The notes: generated by a model from the sequence alone, not told the origin. Shown: positions 1 through 9,440, counted from the first letter of the stretch. The stretch: 64,000 nucleotides of DNA from Lysinibacter sp. HNR (GCF_029760935.1 NZ_CP121684.1:1922001-1986000); one strand, 5' to 3'. Numbers and translations: made by a program.

Positions 1-85
1 AACGGCGGCCCTGCGAACCTCGTTGAGCGAGAGAGAATCTACTTTTTCAACCACAACACCACTCTCTCAGAAGTATTCGGGTTCA

Positions 86-988
86 CTAGATATCGGCAAT
101 AACGATCTTTTTCATCTCCATCAAGTGTTCAAAAGCATTTGGATGATCCATGAGTTCCTTCATGTTGGCGGGAACAATCTGCCAGCTCACCCCAAAGCGA
201 TCCGCTAACCAACCACACTGTTCTGCCTCGGGGACGGCGGAGAGGGCATCCCACAGCCGATCAATTTCGTGCTGATCCGCGCAGCTTACCTCAAGCGATA
301 CGCCACAGGTGAAGGAGAAGTCCTGCTCAACACCGGAGTCCATCGCGCCGAACCACTGCTCCCCTATCCGAAATTCGCTAAACATCAGGGCGTCCGGCGT
401 AGCAGGACCGGTCTGCTGACCGTAGGGGAAGCGGTTTCCGATAGCGGCATCCTCAAACACCGCGGTGTATAGATCGAGGGCCTCAGCCGCACGGTTTTGT
501 GCCGCGCCCCCAAACATCAGCGCGGGGATGATGAAGGGTCTCGGGTCACCCTCGGGGTTTGTAAGCATGAGCTGCCAACTCACCCCGTAACGGTCCTGCA
601 CCCAGCCGTATCGAGGACTAAAAGGATATTCCCCAATCGGCATAAGCTCCGTTCCACCGTCGGAGAGCGCACCCCAGATGCTGTTCATCTGGGCAATCGC
701 CACCTCGGCATCGCCACCAAACATGAGCGGATCAAAGTTCAGGACGAGGGAGATCGAGGGGTTTGGGTGGAACTCGTCACCCGCGTTAATGAGAACAAGC
801 CGCGTGCCCTCGATCTCAACGTTAACGGTGAGCGGCTCACCCGCAAAGTCACGTTGAAAATCGAGAAGCCCCTCGCTGGGGTAACGCGATTCAACCCGGG
901 ATGTTGCGCCCGGGAACACAGAAGCGTAGAAAACACCGGCCTCCTCCGCGTTTCGATTGCACCATATGTTGGGAACGATCTTTTGCAT
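86..988 (-). CDS. Tandem PhnB-like VOC domain protein
   Basis: About 300 residues with two copies of the PhnB / 3-demethylubiquinone-methyltransferase-like VOC fold. The first begins MQKIVPNIWCNRNAEEAG and the second RPFIIPALMFGGAAQ, each followed by an A-x-x-x-Y-x-x-V/A-F helix. I chose the ATG at 988 because it is preceded by GGAAGAAG and starts the first domain; the frame stays open further upstream without similarity. VOC proteins of this type are metal-binding or resistance/lyase-like enzymes, but the substrate cannot be predicted. It is intact, unlike several neighbours to its right. Confidence 0.85.
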   Translation of the reverse strand: MQKIVPNIWCNRNAEEAGVFYASVFPGATSRVESRYPSEGLLDFQRDFAGEPLTVNVEIEGTRLVLINAGDEFHPNPSISLVLNFDPLMFGGDAEVAIAQMNSIWGALSDGGTELMPIGEYPFSPRYGWVQDRYGVSWQLMLTNPEGDPRPFIIPALMFGGAAQNRAAEALDLYTAVFEDAAIGNRFPYGQQTGPATPDALMFSEFRIGEQWFGAMDSGVEQDFSFTCGVSLEVSCADQHEIDRLWDALSAVPEAEQCGWLADRFGVSWQIVPANMKELMDHPNAFEHLMEMKKIVIADI

Positions 989-1201
989 GAACACTTCTTC
1001 CGGTGTCAGAGCGCACCCTAACAGGGCACTGCAATCACTGTGATCTTCACCAACGATATCACGGCACACTCATCTATCAACATAAAAACATAATTTATAA
1101 AACAATACGCCCGACGTAACAGCTAGAGTTATCAAGGCAGTCCACCGTTCAACCCTCTCTGCGGGTCGGACAGGGCCAATTTTACTTCTTGTATATAGCT
1201 G

Positions 1202-1636
1202 TCAACCCACCTGAACTGACGCGCGATTCCGCAAGAGTTGCATAATTCCATCGGGTGATTGGAAGCTTTCAAACCCAACCCTCGAATAAAGATCACGTGC
1301 CACCGAGGTCGACAGCAAGATTCGGCCGACGTTCATCCCCTGAAGCGTCTCAACCACCGTCCTTGCAAGTTCAAGACCAAAACCGTTACCGCGTGCAGAG
1401 GGCGCGATATAAACATCACACAACCAGGCAAAGACCGCGTAGTCGGTAATCACACGGGCGTATCCGATCAGCTACTTATCTCCGCTCAGCACGCCAAAGT
1501 TAAGAGACGATTGAGCCGCCCGTTCAACAGTCTCACGTGAACGCCCCTTTGCCCAATGAGTGTCGGTGGATAGCCACTCGTGGACAGTATCGAGGTTGAT
1601 CTCATCAAGATTGGTCGTAATATTTATGCTCGTCAC
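1202..1636 (-). pseudogene. GNAT acetyltransferase broken by an in-frame TAG
   Basis: Reading from a GTG at 1636, the frame encodes VTSINITTNLDEINLDTV and continues to GVLSGDK, meets TAG at 1472-1474, then resumes in the same frame with LIGYARVITDYAVFAWL and the GNAT acetyl-CoA loop (VYIAPSARGNGFG) up to the stop at 1202. The two halves make one normal-length (about 144 residue) acetyltransferase, so a single nonsense change has split it. An 83-residue product could start at an ATG after the stop (1453), but it would lack the first strands of the fold. Sequencing error or readthrough cannot be excluded. Confidence 0.8.
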
Positions 1637-1730
1637 ACCCCGATGTTACCGTAGCCCAGGGTTACATTTACCCTGACACAAGCCGATCAGTGCAAACGTA
1701 CTATCCGTGTAGTATTCAGGATATTACCCC

Positions 1731-2567
1731 ATGAAAATCGAACGATTCATGCAAAAGCTACACTCTGAAAAAATATCTCCCACGAGCGGTATCCGCCTCA
1801 ATGCCGCCCAACCATTCCACCACAACACAGCCTTTGCAGTGCTCCAGGCACACGCCATTCCCGGAGCGGAACGCACCGATCATGATATCTTGACGCACAC
1901 CAGGGTCTTCCGCACCGCAAACGGGCCATCAGTCGTAACAATCGCCTTCGATACTGAGGGAGTGCGTGTCCACCTAGATACCCGTGATCAGGCGACCACT
2001 GAGATACTACAAAGAGTACAAGCCTGGCTCGGCCTCAATACCGACACCACACAGATTGACCAGGCCCTCAGCAGGGACACCCTTCTCGCACCGCTTGTGA
2101 CTCAACGCCCGGGAATACGCCTCATCGGTTATCCTGAAGAGTTTGAGGCGGTGGCCACAACAGTCATCGGTCAGCAAGTTTCCCTCGCCGCCGTGCTCGC
2201 TCAACAGGATGTCAACGAACTTCAGCAGTGCACGGGACTCACCCGGGCACGCACAAAAACGCTCCACACCGTTGCGACACACTGGGCAGACGGCGATCTA
2301 CTCACGGGGCTTGCACCGGAAGAAGCCCGCCGGATGCTCCTCGCTATTCCCGGCATTGGGCCGTGGACGACAGACTATCTCCTCGTACGCGCCCTGCAGC
2401 ACCCCGACACCTTTGCACTCGGAGACCTCGTTGCCCGCCGTGCACTCGGCCTTAATCACAGGGAGGCTGAGCGGCGCTCACACGATTGGGCGCCGTATCG
2501 TTCCTACGCGCTCCTCCACCTCTGGGCAGAGGCGGCGTATTTTCCAGCCCCGCGAGACACGCCCTAA
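1731..2567 (+). CDS. AlkA-like DNA-3-methyladenine glycosylase, shortened
   Basis: 278 residues. The N-terminal AlkA_N-like half contains AIPGAERTD near residue 43. The glycosylase half has VIGQQVS near 146, the helix-hairpin-helix IPGIGPWTTDY near 206, and the catalytic-type aspartate in FALGDLVARRAL near 232. The family removes alkylated purines from DNA as the first step of base excision repair. Compared with remembered AlkA/Ada relatives, the segment between VIGQQVSLAAV and the TRARTKTL helix is about 28 residues short, an apparent in-frame deletion. Active-site elements remain, so it may be functional or an early pseudogene. Start ATG at 1731. Confidence 0.8.
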   Translation: MKIERFMQKLHSEKISPTSGIRLNAAQPFHHNTAFAVLQAHAIPGAERTDHDILTHTRVFRTANGPSVVTIAFDTEGVRVHLDTRDQATTEILQRVQAWLGLNTDTTQIDQALSRDTLLAPLVTQRPGIRLIGYPEEFEAVATTVIGQQVSLAAVLAQQDVNELQQCTGLTRARTKTLHTVATHWADGDLLTGLAPEEARRMLLAIPGIGPWTTDYLLVRALQHPDTFALGDLVARRALGLNHREAERRSHDWAPYRSYALLHLWAEAAYFPAPRDTP

Positions 2568-2590
2568 CCACCTCACGGGTCCTGCCGCCT

Positions 2591-2885
2591 CATAGCAGGG
2601 ATTTTTGCATCCCGTAGTTGATCAGTGTCACACCCTGCCGCACCGGACTCTGCTCTGCCTCGACAATAAAACCCTGTCGCGCAAAAAATGGTCGAGCCGC
2701 GAAGCTCACATCGGCCACGAGCGCGGATACCCCGCGATTGCGCGCACTGGCCTCTACGTGATTAAGAAGGTGCTGTGCTATTCCGTGTAATCAGCGGAGG
2801 CTATCTCGCTCACGGCGGCAATAAAAACGGCAAGAGTGTCTGCGGCATCCGAACGCTCGTAGGGTCGGATGTGAAGTTCAATCAC
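2591..2885 (-). pseudogene. GNAT acetyltransferase remnant with internal deletion
   Basis: The N-terminal frame reads VIELHIRPYERSDAAD and continues to SADYT, a GNAT start. It runs into a stop near 2780, while a second frame gives the GNAT C-terminus: GIAQHLLNHVEASARNRG, then PFFARQGF and a stop at 2591-2593. The join lies at about 2784. Roughly 60-70 codons that should carry the central strands are missing and the frame is shifted, so the gene is dead. GTG at 2885 is the probable original start. Confidence 0.75.
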
Positions 2886-2913
2886 GATGCTATTCTCACA
2901 CAGCACCCGAGTG

Positions 2914-3348
2914 TTACGCCGCGGAAGTCTCCATCACGTTGGTGCCGTCGGAGAGCACCGGCGAGATCATGCCAAAAACGTTACCGTCGGGGTCAAGCAG
3001 GTAGGCGAGCCTACCCACACCGGGCATATCGTCCGGTGCTAAAGCTTCCGTACCACCGAGCTTTAATCCGAGGGCAAAGAGAGCGTCAACATCACCAACA
3101 CCCACAACAAAGTTCGCTCCGTTGACCGGCGCCCCGGCCTCGGGGCGTGGCCCGCGCCGCTTGGCGAGGCCACCGTTAATGCCGCGACCCGGGGTGTTCA
3201 TCCCGATCGAATCCTCGCCGGTATCGATGGCCCAGTAGTCCATCTCGCCAAAGCGGGTAAATCTCCAGGCAAAAAGCTCCGAATAAAACGTGACCAGCGC
3301 CTCGGGGTCGGTTGCGTGAATCTCAAAATGAACAACCAGGTTTGACAT
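2914..3348 (-). CDS. VOC family glyoxalase/bleomycin-resistance-like protein
   Basis: 144-residue single-domain VOC protein: MSNLVVHFEIHATDPEAL start, a central FVVGVGDVDAL strand-helix and the closing LLDPDGNVFGMI motif typical of the family's C-terminal metal-site strand. The ATG at 3348 is chosen because AAGGAG lies a few bases upstream. Proteins of this subgroup are stress-related or uncharacterised; the ligand is unknown. It is intact although flanked on both sides by broken genes. Confidence 0.87.
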   Translation of the reverse strand: MSNLVVHFEIHATDPEALVTFYSELFAWRFTRFGEMDYWAIDTGEDSIGMNTPGRGINGGLAKRRGPRPEAGAPVNGANFVVGVGDVDALFALGLKLGGTEALAPDDMPGVGRLAYLLDPDGNVFGMISPVLSDGTNVMETSAA

Positions 3349-3643
3349 GATCGCTACTCCTTGGTCGGCGCCGCAGCGCAGTGGATGACAATGCTTTAAG
3401 CCTGCCATAAATACCGAAGATGCTGTATACCTTTCTGAGACGCCCTTGCGATACCAACGGCCTCCACGCTATTCATACGGGGTGCCCCTCGAGGACACAT
3501 ACCCAGCGAGCAACGACAGCCATCACAGGATTCTCGCAACGCGTAAAGACACAAAGACGACAAACCGATCAGACCTCTTGCCAGCTGAGTGATTACCTTG
3601 CTACACCCTAGAGCATGCCAGCGTCGGCTTATAGCAAGACCCC

Positions 3644-3934
3644 CTACCCTTCTCTCCTCAGGGCGTTGTTCCCGATCTACCCACCCCACTCACCGAAAAC
3701 GGCACCCTCGATTACCACGGTCTCACAACCCTCATCGAACGGGCTCTGGGCGCGGGGGTGAAAGACTCCAACAGTGATCTTGAGTATCTACAACAGGTGA
3801 TTGCGATAGGGGAAGGGCTAAAATCCGCTTGGCAGGTCTACGTCGGAACCGACTCTCTTCTCCTCCCGGCGATGCTCCTGGGGGCGGCGGTTGGAGGATC
3901 TACGCTGGTCTTCCCTACCCAAACGCAACCTGGT
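3644..3934 (+). pseudogene. DapA/NanA-family lyase remnant, middle deleted
   Basis: One open frame joins the start of a dihydrodipicolinate-synthase-type barrel (GVVPDLPTPLTENGTLDYHG, then LIERALGAGV) directly to the region around the Schiff-base lysine (KDSNSDLEYLQQVIAIG, then YVGTDSLLLPAMLLGAA). In family members about 120 residues lie between GAGV and the KDS motif, so the centre was removed in frame at about 3757. An in-frame TAG at 3632 leaves no proper start, and the C-terminal third is unrecognisable. A GTG at 3758 could still start a peptide. Aldolase or lyase substrate unknown. Confidence 0.7.
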
Positions 3935-4362
3935 GGAGTCGCGGAACGGTCATCCCCCACTGCTCGCTATCACTTTCAGTTGAACCCCATTGGGACGACT
4001 CGGGATCTGCGCGTCATTGATCCCGGCGGTCCTGAACAGAGCTTCGACGACACTTGGAGCTGCGAGGGTTGGTTGACGGACACCCTGATCCGCCGCGATA
4101 CGTCTCGCAGTGTCTTCGGATGGGATGCTCTCTTTGGCGTCCCCTGGGCGTCACTCAGCGCACCCGGTCCAATTGACGCTAAAGAGTCCTGGTTTGTCGG
4201 AGCGGTTCGCTTGGAGTGGAACCCTGGTGTCATGAGCACCCTGGTTGCAGCGGGAAACGTTGACGCGCATAACCGCGCCTTCCTCACTCCCGATCGAGGT
4301 GTGTCCACTGGGGCAATTCACAGAGTATTGCGCCTTAACCATAGGACACAAGAAGACAGACC
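3935..4362 (+). other. Unassigned stretch, open in one forward frame
   Basis: The forward frame of the DapA remnant stays open to 4366 and encodes a Trp-rich sequence (for example SFDDTWSCEGWLTDTLIRR, then LVAAGNVDAHNRAFL). I cannot assign it to a family. It may be further gene debris carried along in the same frame. No convincing ribosome binding site or opposite-strand gene was found. Confidence 0.35.
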
Positions 4363-6174
4363 GTGATAAAGTTAAGACTTATTCTTGTTAGGGGATACTG
4401 TGGGGGGTCTCTTTTGCGCAAAAAATTTCGTTTGGTAGCTATTAGTGCCACCTTCAGTATTATTGTGGGTGTTCTTGGGGTTATTCCTGCGGGGGCGCTA
4501 TGGAGCACCCGGGGTAATGTTGAGGCTTCAGTTCAGAGCGACCAGTTGGTGGCTCCTCCTGGGGGAAGTGTGGCTATAAACGGGGGAAACTCGTTAACGT
4601 TTGATATGAGCACGGGTGGGCAAAAAAGCCAGACCCTTCCCACCCGGTATACCCTAGAGCGTTCAGCAACAGAAGATTTCGGTGACCCCGTTGTGGTCTC
4701 AAGTGGAGAAGCGGAGCGGGTGACGGATACCGGGGGACCTTTGTCTGAGGAGTTTCGAGAGGTTCAATTCGATACTATAGCTACCGGGTCGGAAGCGGCA
4801 TGTGGGCTGCGCGAGGGAACCGCCTGGTGCTGGGGTAACAATCTAGCTGGTCAGTTAGGCCAGGGAACACGGGCGGGAAACTCTGCCACTCCGATACCGG
4901 TAAAAACCTCAGCAGAGTCTGCATCATCGGCTCTTCCAGTGAACGCAAAATTGACATTGTTAGATGCCGGATACGAGTTTGTTTGCACTAGTGACGGGAC
5001 ATCCGTGTGGTGCTGGGGAACAGGTTATGGTCCGCAACTGGGCGTCGAGGCATCGCAGAGGCGTACGCACCTTTTTCCCACCCGCGTAGAGGGAATTCCA
5101 GCGGGAGAGATCATAGATTTAAGCGTCGGCTCACGCCAGGCCTGTTTTGTCGTAAAAGATGATAATGCATACTGCTGGGGGCTCAGCCTGCTTGGTATGC
5201 TCGGTAACGGGACATCACTGAACTCCACTGTACCTGTGCCTGTTTTTCGGGGAGAGCCGCTTTCTCAATTGCCGAGAGAGGCGACAATAACTCGGGTTGC
5301 CGCTGGTATACGAACAACCTGTTTAATAGCCTCGGGCGCAGCCTATTGTTCGGGTAGCAACAACGGCAGCCAGCCGGGAGGGTACTTAGGGGACGGCACG
5401 ACCGTTTCACATTCACTCTATATGCGGAAGGTTGTACAGGGCTCGCCGAGTCAAATTCCGGCAGGTGCAACCATCACCGACATCTCGGCTGGATCTGTGG
5501 ACGGCAATAGTGGGGCTTCATCTGGGTACGTCGGAGGGACATGTGTTATCGCCAATGATCGCCCGTATTGCTGGGGTTCCGGAGAGTTCGGCGCACTGGG
5601 CAACGGCGGAAATCTCCCCTATTCAAATACCGCTCGGGCTGTGTCAAACATACCGACGGGAGCGCTAAAAGGAATCTCTGTAGGAACACTAACCGGATGT
5701 GTCGTGCATAGCAACGGTAATTCTTACTGTTGGGGCGCAAATGCAAGTGGGCAACTAGGTGTTGGGAACCTCACCTCAGCTCTTTCTGCGGTTGCGGTTC
5801 CTAACCCAGCGGGAAAAACTGTTGCGTCGATCTCTAGTAGCGGATACCTAGCAACTTCTACTACCTACAGTCCTGGTGCGGGGCTTCGCTGCTGGCTATA
5901 CACCGACGGTACTGCCGGGTGTGCGGGGCTGGGCACTAATGGCGCATTGGGCGAAGGAAACACCGGTCGCATGGGCGCGACCAACTCTACGATTGGTAAC
6001 GTATTGATGCCCAAGGTTGCGGTGTGTGTGGCGGGTGCAGTGTCCGTTGGAACACAGTGCGTGTTGGCTCCCGGTACGAATTACTTCTATCGTTTGTCCT
6101 ACAGTATTGGCCAGTGGCAAAGCCCACTATCCGAAGTTTTCCGAGTAGAGACCGCGGCCTCGGTGAGACCATAA
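4363..6174 (+). CDS. Secreted RCC1-repeat propeller protein
   Basis: 603 residues. There is an N-terminal signal sequence (RKKFRLVAISATF, cleavage likely after IPAGA near residue 45), then about seven RCC1/BNR-like blades between residues 130 and 545. Blades are recognisable by Cys-x(n)-(Y/W)CWG...QLG..GT, and the paired Cys in most blades suggests disulfides outside the cell. The ends (YTLERSATEDFGDP near 100 and APGTNYFYRLSYS near 560) look like two halves of a fibronectin-III-type domain, so the propeller may be inserted in it. No LPXTG-like anchor is visible. The start may instead be TTG at 4414, which follows a GGGGGG stretch. Role unknown; RCC1 propellers bind proteins or glycans. Confidence 0.8.
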   Translation: MIKLRLILVRGYCGGSLLRKKFRLVAISATFSIIVGVLGVIPAGALWSTRGNVEASVQSDQLVAPPGGSVAINGGNSLTFDMSTGGQKSQTLPTRYTLERSATEDFGDPVVVSSGEAERVTDTGGPLSEEFREVQFDTIATGSEAACGLREGTAWCWGNNLAGQLGQGTRAGNSATPIPVKTSAESASSALPVNAKLTLLDAGYEFVCTSDGTSVWCWGTGYGPQLGVEASQRRTHLFPTRVEGIPAGEIIDLSVGSRQACFVVKDDNAYCWGLSLLGMLGNGTSLNSTVPVPVFRGEPLSQLPREATITRVAAGIRTTCLIASGAAYCSGSNNGSQPGGYLGDGTTVSHSLYMRKVVQGSPSQIPAGATITDISAGSVDGNSGASSGYVGGTCVIANDRPYCWGSGEFGALGNGGNLPYSNTARAVSNIPTGALKGISVGTLTGCVVHSNGNSYCWGANASGQLGVGNLTSALSAVAVPNPAGKTVASISSSGYLATSTTYSPGAGLRCWLYTDGTAGCAGLGTNGALGEGNTGRMGATNSTIGNVLMPKVAVCVAGAVSVGTQCVLAPGTNYFYRLSYSIGQWQSPLSEVFRVETAASVRP

Positions 6175-6273
6175 ACAAAAACTGTCTCTCCAGCAAACAT
6201 CATGATGAGGTTGCCCGAGTTTGAGGCTTTTCAAGAGTTATCCTTGACGTGAATCGCCGGGTGTTGCACTGCA

Positions 6274-7437
6274 CCCCGGGTTCTAAACGGAAGCGCAACA
6301 CCCTCTAGGTTGTGAGTTACCACACTTACGACCGAAAGGTATTGCGCTTCCTTGTCCACACAATACAGTCACCTGACCCTTGAGGACCGAGTCCAGATCG
6401 AGCTCTTCCTCGAACAGGGATATTCTCAAGCCGAGATCGCTCGAAGAATCGGGGTGAATCGATCAACGATCTGCAGAGAACTACACCGAAATTCCTGGCA
6501 ACCCGAGTCAGACCACACGAATCTCCGCCCGTACCTCAGGAACAAACTGGATTCTCGAGACCCGCACGAACGAATCTATCTCGCAGGACAAGCTCACCTC
6601 CACGCGGAGCGTCGCGCGACCCGCTCACACCAGCCCTACCAAATGCGCCATGACCAGCTCGCTGACTGGGTGATCACACATTTACGACGGGGCTGGACCC
6701 CGGAAGAGATCAGCGGCAGGCTAACTGCCGAGTTCTCTGACGATCACCGGATGAGGGTGAGCGTGGAAACGCTCTATGAATGGATCTACGCACCAGCGCA
6801 GCGGCATCGTGAGTTGTGGCAGTATCTTGCCCGTGGGCAGAAGAAACGCCGACGCAAAAAGGGCAGAAGCGTGCAGACAGAACGGATCAAGTACCGCACC
6901 TCAATACATGATCGCCCCAAAGCGATCGAGACACGAGAAGAGTTCGGGCACTGGGAATCAGACAGCGTCCTCGGTGCGCGTGGTACTGGCAGCATCCACA
7001 CCACAGTCGAGCGAGTCAGCCGCTACTACGTCGGAGTGAAGATCCCTGCGGTAGCAGCTGACCTAACCGTTCAGGCGCAGCTTGGGGTGTATCGGGGCTT
7101 GCCAGTGCACGCGGTTCGCTCGATCACCACCGATAACGGGAGCGAGTTCGCACATCACTACAAACTCGCTGACGCGATCGGGGTGCCGACGTATTTCTGT
7201 GACCCCTACTCGGCGTACCAGCGGGGCACGAACGAGCACTTCAACGGGCGGCTACGTCGTTATCTTCCAAAAGGCACCAGCTTTGACGATCTGACCCAAG
7301 CCGAGCTTGATGAGTACGTGTGGGAGATCAATAACCGGCCGCGGAAAGTACTTGGGTGGGCGACTCCCGCCGAAGTACTTCACGAGCTATGCTCTGGGTA
7401 ACTCACATCATGTTGCACTCCGAACCAGAACCCGGGG
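6274..7437 (+). mobile_element. IS30-family insertion sequence, apparently complete
   Basis: The transposase gene is bounded by imperfect inverted ends. The left end reads CCCCGGGTTCT at 6274, then GGAAGCGCAACA; the right end, read inward on the other strand from 7437, gives CCCCGGGTTCT, then GGAGTGCAACA. A GTGAG lies further inside both ends. The flanks (GCA on the left, CTT on the right) do not show a clear long target duplication; IS30 elements make only 2-3 bp. Just outside the left end, 6262-6270 repeats TGTTGCACT, also found inside the right end, in line with the preference of some IS30 elements for end-like targets. Confidence 0.85.
6352..7401 (+). CDS. IS30-family transposase
   Basis: 349 residues. 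An N-terminal helix-turn-helix (LTLEDRVQIELFLEQGYSQ, then EIARRIGVNRSTICREL, residues 8-44) should bind the ends. The DDE core shows D204 (HWESDSVLG), D261 (ITTDNGSEF) and E295 (RGTNEHFNGRLR), about 34 residues after the second Asp as expected for IS30. Start is TTG at 6352 after GAAAGG. No frameshift or missing catalytic residue, so the element may be active. Confidence 0.93.
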   Translation: MSTQYSHLTLEDRVQIELFLEQGYSQAEIARRIGVNRSTICRELHRNSWQPESDHTNLRPYLRNKLDSRDPHERIYLAGQAHLHAERRATRSHQPYQMRHDQLADWVITHLRRGWTPEEISGRLTAEFSDDHRMRVSVETLYEWIYAPAQRHRELWQYLARGQKKRRRKKGRSVQTERIKYRTSIHDRPKAIETREEFGHWESDSVLGARGTGSIHTTVERVSRYYVGVKIPAVAADLTVQAQLGVYRGLPVHAVRSITTDNGSEFAHHYKLADAIGVPTYFCDPYSAYQRGTNEHFNGRLRRYLPKGTSFDDLTQAELDEYVWEINNRPRKVLGWATPAEVLHELCSG

Positions 7438-7862
7438 CTTTTTCGAAAGCAATATGTCTGTGAATGACCTCAACGAGCAGACCTTGATCGGAGGGAGAGG
7501 GAAGCGTGCGGCAGTTATTGGATCAGCTCTTCCCACTATCACCATAGGTACTCATCCTCCCTTTTGAACTCGCTCGTCGCAGGGCGGACACGGTGCCTAC
7601 TGATCCATGACACCCTTCTACCCACAACCAGCTAACTGTTGCTTCCCTCTGACTCCCACACATAAATTGAATTTTATGGACTGAGTCGCCGTATTTCGGG
7701 CATCCTGTCAATTGGAAACCACCCGACTCCGTCAAGCTTCACGGGCTCACCAATCACGGGTTCGCCGACCAAGCCTCATAGCACTCAAAGAAAAAATCAA
7801 TATAGGGTAGCCCACGCTAGAGCTCAAACCACAAAGCGAGGGTGCGACGACGTGGCTGGCTG
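7438..7862 (+). other. Intergenic region without recognisable gene
   Basis: Between the IS30 right end and the aminotransferase stop. Frames on both strands are short and none shows a family motif or ribosome binding site. It probably holds the 3' region of the catabolic operon and target DNA of the insertion sequence. No clear terminator hairpin with a T-run was found. Confidence 0.4.
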
Positions 7863-9296
7863 TTAGAGCCCGGCCTCACGTGTTGCCGTGGCAAACGCCC
7901 GATCGAGCAGATCTGCCAGCTCGTCGATGTCGTCCCGCGTCATCACAAGCGGGGGTGAGACCTGAACAAGCGGGTTGCCCTCGGCGTCGATCGCCACGCG
8001 GCAGAGCAGACCCACCTCGGCAAGAGCCGGGTTAAGGTGCTTACCCACAAAATCCGCCGCGCTAATGGGATCTGTCTCCCACCGCTTTGCCTCGTGGTTG
8101 GTGACCAACTCGAAGCTGCGGTGAAAACCGTCGCCGCGCAGGTCACCCACAATCTTTTTGTGTTTGTCTCGCACCTCACCCAGCTTTTCGGCCAGATAGG
8201 GAGTGAGCTGTGCCACGTTCTCAACAACACCCTCGCGCTCCATGATCTCAATGTTTTTGAGCGCGGCCGCGCAGGCAACCGGGTGGCCTCCGTAGGTGAG
8301 GGCGTGGTTAAACATGCCGACCGGACCGTCTAGAACCGTCTCAATAATGTGGTCGCTTGCAATAACGCCTCCGAGCGGAACATAGGCGGACGCGATTCCC
8401 TTGGCAAAGGTGATCATATCGGGCTGGAACCCGTAGTGTGTCGAACCAAACCAGCTACCGAGTCGCCCATAGCCGGTGATAACCTCATCCGCAATCATGA
8501 GAATGCCGTACTTATCGCAGAGAGCCCTTACCCCCTGAAAGTATCCGGTTGGAGGAGTCAGGCTGCCACCCGCGTTTTGCAGGGGTTCCATAATGATGGC
8601 GGCGATGGTGTCGGGACCCTCCTGCACAATGAGAGATTCGAGTTCGCCCAGCAGGAAATCGGTGAATTGCTGCTCGGTCTCCCCCTCGGGACGACGATAC
8701 CGCTTAGTGTTGTGAGCGTGGCGCACACCGTTCATCAGCGGCTCGAACATCTTGCGCACATCGGTCATGCCGTTGAGTGACATGGCACCAAAACTCGTGC
8801 CGTGGTAAGCAACCCGGCGCGCAATGAACTTGTATCGGGTGTGGTGACCCTTCGTGATGTGATACTGACGGGCAAGCTTGATTGCCGCCTCGTTTGACTC
8901 GCCACCTCCCGACGCAAAGAAAACCCGGTTGAGATCACCCGGGGCAAGCTGCGCAAGCTTGTGAGCCAGCTTGGCGGCGGGCGGGTGAGTGACACTCCAG
9001 GTTGTCTGGAAAGGTAGGGTGGCTAGCTGCTCTCGCACGGCCTCCCCCACCTCTGCACCGTGAGTGTATCCGAGCTGCACGCAGAACAGGCCGGCCAACC
9101 CGTCAAAGAAACGACGCCCGTTCTCGTCAAAAACCGAGCAGTGCTCACCGCGCACAAACACCGGAAGTTCGTCGTCGCGATACTTACTCGCGGGGGTGAA
9201 GTTCATCACCAGATGACGCTTGGCAGCTTCTGCCAGGTGGCTCTTGGCGTCTGTTGCGGCTTCCGTCAGGGTAACCGGCTCTTGTTGCAGGGTCAT
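7863..9296 (-). CDS. Class III (omega-amino) PLP aminotransferase
   Basis: 477 residues from ATG 9296 (GAGAGGAC upstream). Fold-type I class III features: FFDGLAGLF near the N-terminus, the cofactor loop SGGGESNEAAIKLAR, the YHGTSFGAMSLNG segment, the acidic IADEVITGYGR motif and the PLP lysine in TFAKGIASAYVPLGG. Enzymes of this type move the amino group of omega-amino acids or diamines to pyruvate or 2-oxoglutarate, leaving an aldehyde. It is the last gene of the operon, 145 bp after an aldehyde dehydrogenase that could take that product. Exact amine donor unknown. Confidence 0.9.
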   Translation of the reverse strand: MTLQQEPVTLTEAATDAKSHLAEAAKRHLVMNFTPASKYRDDELPVFVRGEHCSVFDENGRRFFDGLAGLFCVQLGYTHGAEVGEAVREQLATLPFQTTWSVTHPPAAKLAHKLAQLAPGDLNRVFFASGGGESNEAAIKLARQYHITKGHHTRYKFIARRVAYHGTSFGAMSLNGMTDVRKMFEPLMNGVRHAHNTKRYRRPEGETEQQFTDFLLGELESLIVQEGPDTIAAIIMEPLQNAGGSLTPPTGYFQGVRALCDKYGILMIADEVITGYGRLGSWFGSTHYGFQPDMITFAKGIASAYVPLGGVIASDHIIETVLDGPVGMFNHALTYGGHPVACAAALKNIEIMEREGVVENVAQLTPYLAEKLGEVRDKHKKIVGDLRGDGFHRSFELVTNHEAKRWETDPISAADFVGKHLNPALAEVGLLCRVAIDAEGNPLVQVSPPLVMTRDDIDELADLLDRAFATATREAGL

Positions 9297-9440
9297 GATT
9301 ATTAGTGTCCTCTCAGTCCACTCTGACTGGACGGGGGGGGAATCCGTCGCTCTCCCCATCGTCTCATCGTCAGTACAATCTGTGAAATAGTTATTTTGTC
9401 TTGTCTACATCGCCCAAATGGATGCAGATCTGATTGATCT

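Noticed and set aside
3396-3689. 97-codon minus-strand open frame
   Set aside because: Overlaps the DapA remnant region and has no motif; considered chance.
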